A stretch of 64,000 nt of DNA, taken from the NCBI GenBank assembly GCA_044841755.1, contig JAXOFM010000001.1, positions 124,001 to 188,000 on the forward strand, given 5' to 3'. The notes below the pieces were generated by a model. That model saw only the letters and a list, made by a program, of their open reading frames with translations, was not told where the DNA came from and searched no databases. Of this stretch, positions 43,084 to 51,261 are shown piece after piece. The translations under genes and the position numbers were made by a program. The DNA comes from CAZAPO01 sp044841755 (GTDB lineage Bacteria > Bacteroidota > Bacteroidia > Flavobacteriales > Flavobacteriaceae). Position 1 is the stretch's first letter. The number at the start of each line of letters is the position of its first letter.

Positions 43084-44120
43084 TTAAAGACTTTAACAGG
43101 AGGTGTAGAATTACGCTCAACAATGTCTGTCTTTATAACTTTGGTTTTAAACTCACGTTCTTCTAGAGGGTTTTCCAACCTATGAATAAGCATTTCTGCA
43201 GCTGTTGTACCCATAATTTCACCATGTTGACTCACTGTTGTTAATTTAGGAAAAGAATGTCGTGCCAAAATACCATTGGTAAATCCAACTGCAGCAAAAT
43301 CCCCTGGAATCTTTCTACCTCTCCTATGTCCCATTTTCATTGCAGCAAGAGCAACAGCTTCATTTGTAGCAACTAAACCATCTATCTTATCTTTTTCTAA
43401 AAGAGGGGCTAATATTTTTTCATAACCACTGTAATGATCTTCTTTTGTGTTTACAATTAAAGTTTCATCAATTCCTAGACCTAATTCATTCATTGCTTTT
43501 ATATAGCCTTTGTATAAATCTTGACTAAGTTTACGATGTGAAATTGAAGATGCAAACGCAATATTTTTACAACCACAATCAAATAAATGCTTCACAGCTT
43601 TAAAACCCGCATCAACATTATTAGTAATTACTTTATCACATTGAACTCCGTTGGCAACTCTATCAAGCATAACAATTGGGAGATTGAACGATAACGTATT
43701 CTGAAAATGTTGAAACTCCTTATTTACTTCTGTTTCTTCGGCTAGAGAAAGAATGAATCCGTCAACACTCCCGTTAGACAACATTTGTAAAGTCTCTACC
43801 TCTTTATGATGAGAATCGTTAGTTATACAAATAATAACCTTGTACTTATTTTTTATGGCAGTTTTTTCAATTCCTTTGAGCACCTGAGCCATAAAATAAC
43901 TAAGCATATCAGGAACTAAGATCCCAATAGTTCTAGTACGTTGATTCTTTAAACTTAAAGCGTTTAAATTAGGCTGATAGTTTATTTCTTTAGCATACGC
44001 TTGAATTTTTTGTCTAGTAGCTTCACTTATCTCCTCACTATCCTTTAGTGCTTTTGAGATTGTTGAAATAGAGACTCCAAATTTTTCTGCTATATCTTTA
44101 AGCGTTGCTTTCTTCTTCAT
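43080..44120 (-). CDS. LacI family transcriptional regulator
   Basis: 346 aa. N-terminal helix-turn-helix ATLKDIAEKFGVSISTISKAL (5-25) with the hinge KEINYQPNLNALSLKNQRTRTIG, followed by a periplasmic-binding-protein-like sensor domain (IGILVPDMLSYF, DGLVATNEAVALAAMKMG, AAVGFTN). In Bacteroidota, LacI regulators often control sugar genes, but this one sits 10-20 kb from the maltodextrin operon and its only close partners are DUF1697 and mevalonate genes. Its target and effector are unknown. Confidence 0.88.
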   Translation of the reverse strand: MKKKATLKDIAEKFGVSISTISKALKDSEEISEATRQKIQAYAKEINYQPNLNALSLKNQRTRTIGILVPDMLSYFMAQVLKGIEKTAIKNKYKVIICITNDSHHKEVETLQMLSNGSVDGFILSLAEETEVNKEFQHFQNTLSFNLPIVMLDRVANGVQCDKVITNNVDAGFKAVKHLFDCGCKNIAFASSISHRKLSQDLYKGYIKAMNELGLGIDETLIVNTKEDHYSGYEKILAPLLEKDKIDGLVATNEAVALAAMKMGHRRGRKIPGDFAAVGFTNGILARHSFPKLTTVSQHGEIMGTTAAEMLIHRLENPLEEREFKTKVIKTDIVERNSTPPVKVFK

Positions 44121-44162
44121 AAATCAGTAATTGGTGTGGTTGACCTTTGTAATTTACAATTT

Positions 44163-45377
44163 TTAATTTTCATTTGAAATAGCCTTGGCAGCTATAAAAG
44201 CTCCTGTCCATGCATTCTGGAAATTAAATCCTCCTGTAATCGCATCAACATTTAGTACTTCGCCTGCAAAATAAAGATTTTTAAAGCGTTTACTTTCAAA
44301 AGTTTTAAAATTAATTTCTCTAAGATCTATTCCGCCAGCAGTAACAAATTCTTCTTTAAATGTGCTCTTGCCCTTAACCTCAAAAATAGCACTGGTTAAT
44401 TGTTTAGTTAACTTCTCTAATTGAATTTTGTTTATATCTGCCCAACGTAATTGTTTATCAATGTTAGATGCTGTTACAAGCTTTTTCCAAAGTCGTTTTG
44501 GCAAATCAAATTGAACCAAGTTAGCAACCAGTTTTTTAGGCTGCATCTTTTTAACCTCTTTTAGCATTTCAATACAATCTTGAAATGTATGATCGATAAA
44601 GTTTACCTGAATTTTGAAATCGTAACTTTTATTAGCCAGAAATATTGCTCCAAAAGCAGATAGTTTTAAAATTGCAGGACCGCTCAATCCAACATGAGTA
44701 ATCAATAAAGGTCCTGATGCTTCCAAGTTACTTTCCACTAAACCAACAGTAACATTTTGTACCACAACTCCAGGAATATTTTTCAATCGCTCATCGTCAA
44801 TATTAAAAGTAAATAACGACGGTACTGGAGAGGTAATAGAATGCCCCAATTGCTCAAGTTGTCTCCAAATCTTAGTATTACTACCAGTAGTTACAAGTAG
44901 CTTTGAAGCAGAAAACACTTCTTGATTTGTAGTTATTTTCCAATTATTCTTCTCTTCAATCCTTTTCACTAATTGTCCTCTTAACACCTCAATATTCAAC
45001 CTTTTGGTCTCATTTATAAAACAGTCAATAATTGTTTGTGATGTATTGGTTTGAGGAAACATTCTTCCATCTTCTTCAATCTTTAACTCAACTCCTCTTT
45101 TCTCGAACCATTCAATAGTGTCTCCTGTCATAAAAGTATGGAAAGGACCTAATAGTTCTTTTTCTCCTCTGGGATAGTTTTTGATCAATTCTTGCGGAAT
45201 AAATTCGGCATGTGTAACGTTACAACGTCCACCTCCTGATACCTTAACCTTCGTTAGAACTTCTTTTCCCTTTTCAAGAATCGCTATTTTAAGTTGGGGG
45301 TTGAATTCAGCAATATTTATTGCCGCAAAAAAACCTGCAGCTCCACCTCCAATAATTATTACATCGTAATTGTTCAT
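44163..45377 (-). CDS. BaiN/HI0933-like NAD(P)/FAD-dependent oxidoreductase
   Basis: 404 aa flavoprotein. GGGAAG (10-15), the conserved VSGGGRCNVTH (near 48), an inserted domain, and the C-terminal GEVLNVDAITGGFNFQNAWTGAF-type signature (NVDAITGGFNFQ) identify the HI0933/YhiN family. The role is unclear; a nearby group in gut bacteria acts on bile acids. It is divergently arranged with the next gene: if translation there started at 45370 the reading frames would overlap, another reason to choose the later TTG start for that gene. Confidence 0.88.
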   Translation of the reverse strand: MNNYDVIIIGGGAAGFFAAINIAEFNPQLKIAILEKGKEVLTKVKVSGGGRCNVTHAEFIPQELIKNYPRGEKELLGPFHTFMTGDTIEWFEKRGVELKIEEDGRMFPQTNTSQTIIDCFINETKRLNIEVLRGQLVKRIEEKNNWKITTNQEVFSASKLLVTTGSNTKIWRQLEQLGHSITSPVPSLFTFNIDDERLKNIPGVVVQNVTVGLVESNLEASGPLLITHVGLSGPAILKLSAFGAIFLANKSYDFKIQVNFIDHTFQDCIEMLKEVKKMQPKKLVANLVQFDLPKRLWKKLVTASNIDKQLRWADINKIQLEKLTKQLTSAIFEVKGKSTFKEEFVTAGGIDLREINFKTFESKRFKNLYFAGEVLNVDAITGGFNFQNAWTGAFIAAKAISNEN

Positions 45378-45423
45378 TGCTTTTAAAAAGTCTGTAAATT
45401 TAGCATTATTTAAAAACAGTCTA

Positions 45424-46272
45424 TTGAAAAAAATCCTAACATTATTAGCTTTAGCATTAGGATGTAGTACAGGTAACTTGCCTGTAATTGCAGATATTCC
45501 AATACTTTTAAGAGAAGTATCAGGAATAGAAACTATAAATAATTCTGAGAATATTTGGATGTTGAACGACAGTGGAAATAAGCCAGAACTCTTTTTAGTA
45601 AATCCTAAAGGAAAAATTCAAAAAGTATTAAAAATAGATTCAAAAAACAGAGATTGGGAAGATCTTACCGCTGATAAAGAAGGGAATCTATACATTGGGA
45701 ATTTTGGAAACAACGGTAATGACAGCAAAAAACTTTCCATTTTAAAAGTTTCAAAGGATTCCCTTAACAATGAAGACAAAACGAGGGTTGAGAAAATCTC
45801 GTTTAGTTATGAAGATCAAGAGAAGTTTCCTCCAAAAAAGAAGAATCGATATTTTGATTGTGAAGCTTTTTTTCACTTTAACAACAATCTTTATTTATTT
45901 ACTAAGAGTAGAGTTAAAGATGATTATGGAAAAACTAATCTTTATAAAATTCCTGCTACTAAAGGTAAACATGAAGCGAAGCTCATAGGCTCTTTTAAAA
46001 CTTGCGATGACCTTCCATGTTGGGTTACTGCAGCCGACATTAGTAATGATGGTAGGACTATAGCTCTTTTAACACTAAATACGGTATGGACTTTTACCGA
46101 CTTTGAAAATGATGATTTCTTCTTAGGGAAGGAAACGAAATATGATCTCGGATTTGAATCACAAAAAGAAAGCATCTGTTTTAAAGATAATACAACTGTT
46201 TATATTGCAGACGAATATACGGCTGGAGTTGGTGGTAACCTTTATGAGTTGAAATTAGAACCCAAATCCTAG
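45424..46272 (+). CDS. beta-propeller-like lipoprotein of unknown function
   Basis: 282 aa from a TTG at 45424, which gives MKKILTLLALALGC, a lipoprotein signal with the lipobox LALGC. An ATG at 45370 would add 18 residues before it and overlap the divergent flavoprotein start. The body has repeats of the type IWMLNDSGNKPELFLVN, WEDLTADKEGNLYIGNFG and WVTAADISNDGRTIALLT, the pattern of beta-propeller blades. It resembles SdiA-regulated or NHL-type extracytoplasmic proteins. No function is assigned. Its stop region overlaps the end of the convergent phosphoesterase gene. Confidence 0.65.
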   Translation: MKKILTLLALALGCSTGNLPVIADIPILLREVSGIETINNSENIWMLNDSGNKPELFLVNPKGKIQKVLKIDSKNRDWEDLTADKEGNLYIGNFGNNGNDSKKLSILKVSKDSLNNEDKTRVEKISFSYEDQEKFPPKKKNRYFDCEAFFHFNNNLYLFTKSRVKDDYGKTNLYKIPATKGKHEAKLIGSFKTCDDLPCWVTAADISNDGRTIALLTLNTVWTFTDFENDDFFLGKETKYDLGFESQKESICFKDNTTVYIADEYTAGVGGNLYELKLEPKS

Positions 46273-49200
46273 TCCAAAAGAAAGTCGTAATCCATCATTA
46301 GAATTAAACGCTGATAAATTTCCCGTTATCATATCGGCTCCATTAAAAAAGAATCCTCCTCCAATAGAGTTATTCCATTTACTCGAACCATCTCCTTCAA
46401 TCCAAACACGACCATAATCAACTCCACCATAAATACCGATATTTAGTGGTAATAATGATGTCTTTACTTTGCGTAAGTTCCATCGTATATCAGTAGATTG
46501 ATAAAATGAATTCTTTCCTGTAAATCGTTGATTTCTATAACCACGCAACCCATCACTAGCTCCTAAACTCGCTGCTTGATAGAACTCAAAATTATCACCA
46601 AAAGTAAAATGCCCTTTTAATTTGGTTGCTAACACTAATTGGCCACTTGATTCTAATTTATAGTCAAATGCTAGAGACGGTGACAAGTAAGCAAATCCTT
46701 CAGTCTCTTCTAAATAACTTTTATAACCACCTGTAAGATTGAATTCTAAACCTAAAGTTGGGAATGCATCATTGTCCCTGTTCTCGTAAGTATAAGAACC
46801 TTCAACACCAAGAAAGCTTTCTTCGGTATCACTTCCCGAACTATCATAATAATCGCTAATAAATCTATCTGAAGTTTTTTCAACTTTAACCGATTCGTAC
46901 ATCATCTGTACCTTTATCATAGAACCAAGTTCTCCTTTCCAAATAATAGATGGTGCAAACTTGATGGTTTCCATTTTTACTCTATTATAATCGAGATCAA
47001 ACATATCTTCATCATCAGCATTAGGGTTGCTAGTTTCATTCCCAAAACCAAAGAAGTTAATACTGTAATTTGGCCCTGTAAAGTTTACATCCAATCCTAA
47101 ATTCCATTGTCCAAAAACATTTGCAAATTCTCCTGAATAATTTAACTCATAACCGTTAGTAGCAAAATAATAGGCCGCATCAATTTTGTGTTGTGAAGTA
47201 AACGGATTTCGTTCAAAACCATAAGTGCTAAAAATGTTTGAAATACCTATTTTAAATCCATCATCAGGGTTTGCTCCTATTGTAGGCAAAAATGTATTTG
47301 AGTTGAACTGTGGCTTTTTATAATCATAAACATTTGTTTCATAATCATCAGTCAGTTTTTTGCTCCCTTTATTCGTTACAAAATCACTCTTCTTTGATTT
47401 ATAATCATAAATTTTAACCTTACTTCCGTTTTCAATATTATAAGTATCTTTATTTTGTCCTCCAATTAACCTTACTTTAATTGGATTACTTCCGGTTCCT
47501 GAAACTTTAAACACATCGTCATCATCTAAACCATAAATCCAAATTTCTTTGGTTTCTAATGAGGAGTAAATACGCTCATGAAATACTTCTCCCTTTTCTC
47601 CTTTTTGAATTCGATACCCAGTTACTTTTGTTGTTCTTGCAAACCTTTCAATATCAAACCAATCGTCCTTATCAGTTCCCTTTATTATTGCGTACTTATT
47701 TACCACATCATAATAACTGTCTGAAATTTTTTGCAGATTGGATCTCCTTCCTTGAAGTTTTCTTTTAATATTACTTACAGTAACATCTTTTACTTCATCT
47801 GGAAAATGAGCCAATGCTTCATCAATAACCTTGTCGGTCAAATTGTTAACGATATGTGTCACTTGTTCATTCCAAATTGCTCTTCCAGATTGTTTAATCA
47901 ATGCTACATCTAATGGATAAGGCTCTAAATTGAACCATTTTGGGCTTTTAAGCTCCTCTTCATAAGACTGCATTAATCGTAAAGCTGGAATGACCTTAGT
48001 TGCCAAACTTAACAATGAACCATCTGCCATTATTGAAAATGCCTGATCTCTATCTCTTGGCATTGGTCTATAAATGGTGTTATCGCCTTCTTCAAACTTT
48101 GCCCAACGCCATTGATCTTCATGCCTGTCCCAATCTCCAATAAGCATATCAAATAAACGAGCTCTTATATAAGCTTCCTCATCGACTTTATTATCTTCAT
48201 CTTTCCGTAAATCCTTTAGCATATCGTGCGTACTAATCAGCTCATTTGAAAAGCCAAAACTTTCTTTATCGCCATGATTATCCCCTGCTCGTTCTTCTAT
48301 CATATAAAGTTCATCCCCAAAACTCACATTATATTGTCCTAAAGCATCTTGTTTTGGAATATAATATAACTTTGGGTTGGTATGCATTACACCAACTGCT
48401 TTAGATAAAGTTGAGATGGTAAATGGTGCGTAGGGATGAGATCCTGTAAACACATCTAACAATAATCGTTCAGTTGCCGTATCGTCATACTGTCCTTTAA
48501 TATATTCATCTTTAAAAGCTACAGCCTGCAAATATTGTAGTGCATTTTTACGGAGTGCCCTCATTACGTATTCTCTTCCCTGAGCATCTTCCAGACGTAA
48601 CGATTTTGACTGATGGCCTCCTCCTTTACGAGTAGGAATCAATCCACCAAAAAGGGTGTCCAATCTCACCGTAGGAGCTTCTACCTCAATACCAAAATAT
48701 TTTCTATATCGTTCACCCCAAAACTTTTTAAATCCTTTGCCTTTTGTCACCTCTTCTTTAGAATAAATAGAAGCTTTTTTTGAGGCAGGAAAGTCATTAG
48801 GATATGGCCTATCTTGATAGGTGAAATTTGGTTCTAAAACTTGAGTTTGATAAATCACTTCATTGCTATTAGCATCATAGAATCTAACTACTGAAGAACC
48901 ATCTTCAAAAACATCTAAACGGGCATACCCTTGTACTCCAGCAGAAAATTGTCCACCTTCAACATTAAGAGTGGCATTAACCTTGGAGCCAGAACCACTA
49001 ATGATTTGTGGTAAATTATCCTCAACTATATATTGCAAATTGTGATCATGCCCTGAAACAAAAATTACTTTATCATTTTCTTGTGATAATGTTACTATTC
49101 GCTTTTTAAACTCACGATACTTATTATTCTGATCATCTACAGTAATGATACCTCCTGTTTTCCTTATTATATTTTTAAGTGTTCCCAAAACAGGAAGCGG

Positions 49201-49929
49201 ACTCATATGATCTTTAAAAGAATATTGCCCTCCATGAGAACCATTGGTAAACATTGGATGGTGTAAAGCAACAACTGTTGTCTTACCTCTATTCTTCTTA
49301 ATTAAACTTTCATACTCATCAAAGAATAGCTCGCGTGTCTTAATTTCACAATCATCATTAATGGTTGGGTGCTTATCCCAATTGGTCATATACCACTCAG
49401 AGTCGATAGCAATCAAAACTATATTATCGGAAATCTCAATCTTTTTTATTGGGCAGCCATTTTCCGGAAGAAAAGTATTCTTACCCAGAATATCTTCTAT
49501 ATATTTTTCTTGTCTTTTTAAACCCTCTAAACCATCACTATACCAATCATGGTTTCCCGGAATAAAAATTGCCCTCCCTTTAAAATTACTTGCTGCATCT
49601 GTTTGCACATTTAATTGGTGTTCAGCAAAACCTCGTTGTAAATTTTCTGGTTCTGGCATTCCAGAAGGATAAATATTATCGCCTAAAAACAACGCTGTAC
49701 TTTTTTGAGAAGCTCTAGTTAACTCCTCCTTAAAATCCTTTATCGCTTCAGTTTTTGTTCCAATAGGAGAATTCCCTCCATCACCAATCAAAAAGAAAGA
49801 ATGTTCTATTGAACTCTTTTTTGGAAAGGTTTTAGAAAAGTTTTCGTCCTTATATTGAGGGTCATAAGTTGCACAAGAACTTATGAATAATATCATTAAA
49901 ACTAATGTGATCTGTTTAACAAATCTCAT
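46255..49929 (-). CDS. metallophosphoesterase lipoprotein fused to an Omp85/surface-antigen-like beta barrel
   Basis: 1224 aa with lipobox ISSC (Cys19). The N-terminal calcineurin-like phosphoesterase has GDGGNSP (49-55), GDNIYP (83-88), GNHDW (125-129), ALHHPMF and GHDHNL. A middle region (about 400-800) includes MPRDRDQAFSIM and IGDWDRHEDQWRW, resembling CotH-like kinase or inert kinase folds. The C-terminal region (about 880-1224) is a predicted outer-membrane barrel ending in LRLSFGLGFGF, and includes GLRGYRNQRFTGKNSFY, an Omp85-type motif. It probably stands in the outer membrane with its phosphoesterase outside or in the periplasm. Confidence 0.82.
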   Translation of the reverse strand: MRFVKQITLVLMILFISSCATYDPQYKDENFSKTFPKKSSIEHSFFLIGDGGNSPIGTKTEAIKDFKEELTRASQKSTALFLGDNIYPSGMPEPENLQRGFAEHQLNVQTDAASNFKGRAIFIPGNHDWYSDGLEGLKRQEKYIEDILGKNTFLPENGCPIKKIEISDNIVLIAIDSEWYMTNWDKHPTINDDCEIKTRELFFDEYESLIKKNRGKTTVVALHHPMFTNGSHGGQYSFKDHMSPLPVLGTLKNIIRKTGGIITVDDQNNKYREFKKRIVTLSQENDKVIFVSGHDHNLQYIVEDNLPQIISGSGSKVNATLNVEGGQFSAGVQGYARLDVFEDGSSVVRFYDANSNEVIYQTQVLEPNFTYQDRPYPNDFPASKKASIYSKEEVTKGKGFKKFWGERYRKYFGIEVEAPTVRLDTLFGGLIPTRKGGGHQSKSLRLEDAQGREYVMRALRKNALQYLQAVAFKDEYIKGQYDDTATERLLLDVFTGSHPYAPFTISTLSKAVGVMHTNPKLYYIPKQDALGQYNVSFGDELYMIEERAGDNHGDKESFGFSNELISTHDMLKDLRKDEDNKVDEEAYIRARLFDMLIGDWDRHEDQWRWAKFEEGDNTIYRPMPRDRDQAFSIMADGSLLSLATKVIPALRLMQSYEEELKSPKWFNLEPYPLDVALIKQSGRAIWNEQVTHIVNNLTDKVIDEALAHFPDEVKDVTVSNIKRKLQGRRSNLQKISDSYYDVVNKYAIIKGTDKDDWFDIERFARTTKVTGYRIQKGEKGEVFHERIYSSLETKEIWIYGLDDDDVFKVSGTGSNPIKVRLIGGQNKDTYNIENGSKVKIYDYKSKKSDFVTNKGSKKLTDDYETNVYDYKKPQFNSNTFLPTIGANPDDGFKIGISNIFSTYGFERNPFTSQHKIDAAYYFATNGYELNYSGEFANVFGQWNLGLDVNFTGPNYSINFFGFGNETSNPNADDEDMFDLDYNRVKMETIKFAPSIIWKGELGSMIKVQMMYESVKVEKTSDRFISDYYDSSGSDTEESFLGVEGSYTYENRDNDAFPTLGLEFNLTGGYKSYLEETEGFAYLSPSLAFDYKLESSGQLVLATKLKGHFTFGDNFEFYQAASLGASDGLRGYRNQRFTGKNSFYQSTDIRWNLRKVKTSLLPLNIGIYGGVDYGRVWIEGDGSSKWNNSIGGGFFFNGADMITGNLSAFNSNDGLRLSFGLGFGF

Positions 49930-49978
49930 ATCAATTGATTAATTAACTATTTTCGTAAAAATAATTCTTTTAAAATAA

Positions 49979-51181
49979 ATGGAAAACCTACTAGTTGAAG
50001 TTGAAAAACATGTGTCTTCTTTACTAAGAAATGAATTACCGCACACGTTTATTTACCATAACCTTAGTCATACTCGACGGGTTGTAAAAAGCACACAAGA
50101 GCTAATTGAAGGTGAAAATGTATCTGAAGATCTAGTGGAGCTATTATTAATAGCTGCATGGTTTCATGATGTTGGTTATGTAAAAGGAATTGAAAACCAT
50201 GAAGAAGTTAGTGCTAAAATGGCTTCCAGTTATTTAAAAGAACATGATTATAATGGTAAAAACATAGAGTTAGTTGCCAGCTTAATCAAGTCTACTAAAA
50301 TGGGTGTTGAACCATCAACTCATTTAGAAAAAATATTAAATGATGCCGATAATTCTCATTTTGGAAAAAAAGGATATGCAGATATTAGTGATCTTTTGAG
50401 GGAAGAATGGGAACAGCAGAAAGTTAAAGAATTTTCAGATGTTAAATGGATAAAGGAAAATGTGACCTTCTTTACCAAGTATCATAAATTTTATACTGAT
50501 TTTGCTCTCGAATATTGGCAACCTCAAAAAGATAAAAACCTTGCCGCACTTTTAAAGCTTCAGAAGAAACTTAAACAAGAAGAAAAGAAAAACAAAAAAC
50601 GTGACGAGGAATTTGCTTTAAAAAAGAACAAAGCGAAACTGCCTGAACGTGGTATTGAAACCATGTTTAGGGTTACTCTAAAAAATCACATAACACTAAG
50701 TAATATTGCCGATACCAAGGCAAACATTCTGCTTTCGGTAAATGCGATTATTGTGTCATTAGTTTTGTCCAATCTAGTGTCAAAACTTGATAATCCGTCA
50801 AACGACTACCTTATTTGGCCAACTGTAATTTTCGTGCTTTTTACTGTGATTTCAATCATTCTTTCAATTCTTGCAACTCGACCAAATGTTACTAGTGGAA
50901 AGTTCACTAAGGAGGACGTTGCTAATAAAAAAGTAAATTTATTGTTCTTTGGAAACTTCCACAAAATGAGTCTTGATGATTTCGAATGGGCGATGGGAGA
51001 GATGATGCAAGATCGAGATTATTTATATTCATCAATGAAAAAAGACTTATACTTTTTAGGAAAAGTTTTAGACAGAAAATACAAAATCTTGCGACTAACC
51101 TATAGTGTGTTTATGGTAGGTATTATCGTATCTGTTATAGCTTTTGGAATCGCATTTCAAACTTCTGGGGCTGCTCTTTAA
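49979..51181 (+). CDS. HD-domain protein with Pycsar-effector-like (DUF5706) membrane domain
   Basis: 400 aa. Residues 1-200 are an HD phosphohydrolase (YHNLSH at 26-31, FHDVGY with H63/D64, H74, and the NDADNSHFG metal site with D122/D124). A charged coiled linker (200-220, KKLKQEEKKNKKRDE) leads to a C-terminal domain with two pairs of transmembrane helices. It contains FRVTLKNHITLSNIADTKANILLSVNAIIVS-type sequence (LSNIADTKANILLSVN at 240-255), which is the DUF5706/PycTM signature of Pycsar effectors. No cyclase gene is adjacent. It may be a housekeeping paralog instead of a defence gene. Confidence 0.8.
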   Translation: MENLLVEVEKHVSSLLRNELPHTFIYHNLSHTRRVVKSTQELIEGENVSEDLVELLLIAAWFHDVGYVKGIENHEEVSAKMASSYLKEHDYNGKNIELVASLIKSTKMGVEPSTHLEKILNDADNSHFGKKGYADISDLLREEWEQQKVKEFSDVKWIKENVTFFTKYHKFYTDFALEYWQPQKDKNLAALLKLQKKLKQEEKKNKKRDEEFALKKNKAKLPERGIETMFRVTLKNHITLSNIADTKANILLSVNAIIVSLVLSNLVSKLDNPSNDYLIWPTVIFVLFTVISIILSILATRPNVTSGKFTKEDVANKKVNLLFFGNFHKMSLDDFEWAMGEMMQDRDYLYSSMKKDLYFLGKVLDRKYKILRLTYSVFMVGIIVSVIAFGIAFQTSGAAL

Positions 51182-51202
51182 AATTACCAGTTATGCAAAA
51201 AA

Positions 51203-51226
51203 CAAGATTCTCAAAAGAAAATCTTG
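51203..51226 (+). terminator. possible intrinsic terminator between convergent genes
   Basis: CAAGATT (51203-51209) and AATCTTG (51220-51226) pair exactly; the interior adds TC/GA across a mismatch with an AAAA loop. It is followed by CTGGCCTTTTATTATTA. It lies 21 bases after the HD-PycTM stop, before the convergent GAF-protein stop at 51262. Confidence 0.5.
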
Positions 51227-51261
51227 CTGGCCTTTTATTATTATCGAATTAGATTTAAATC

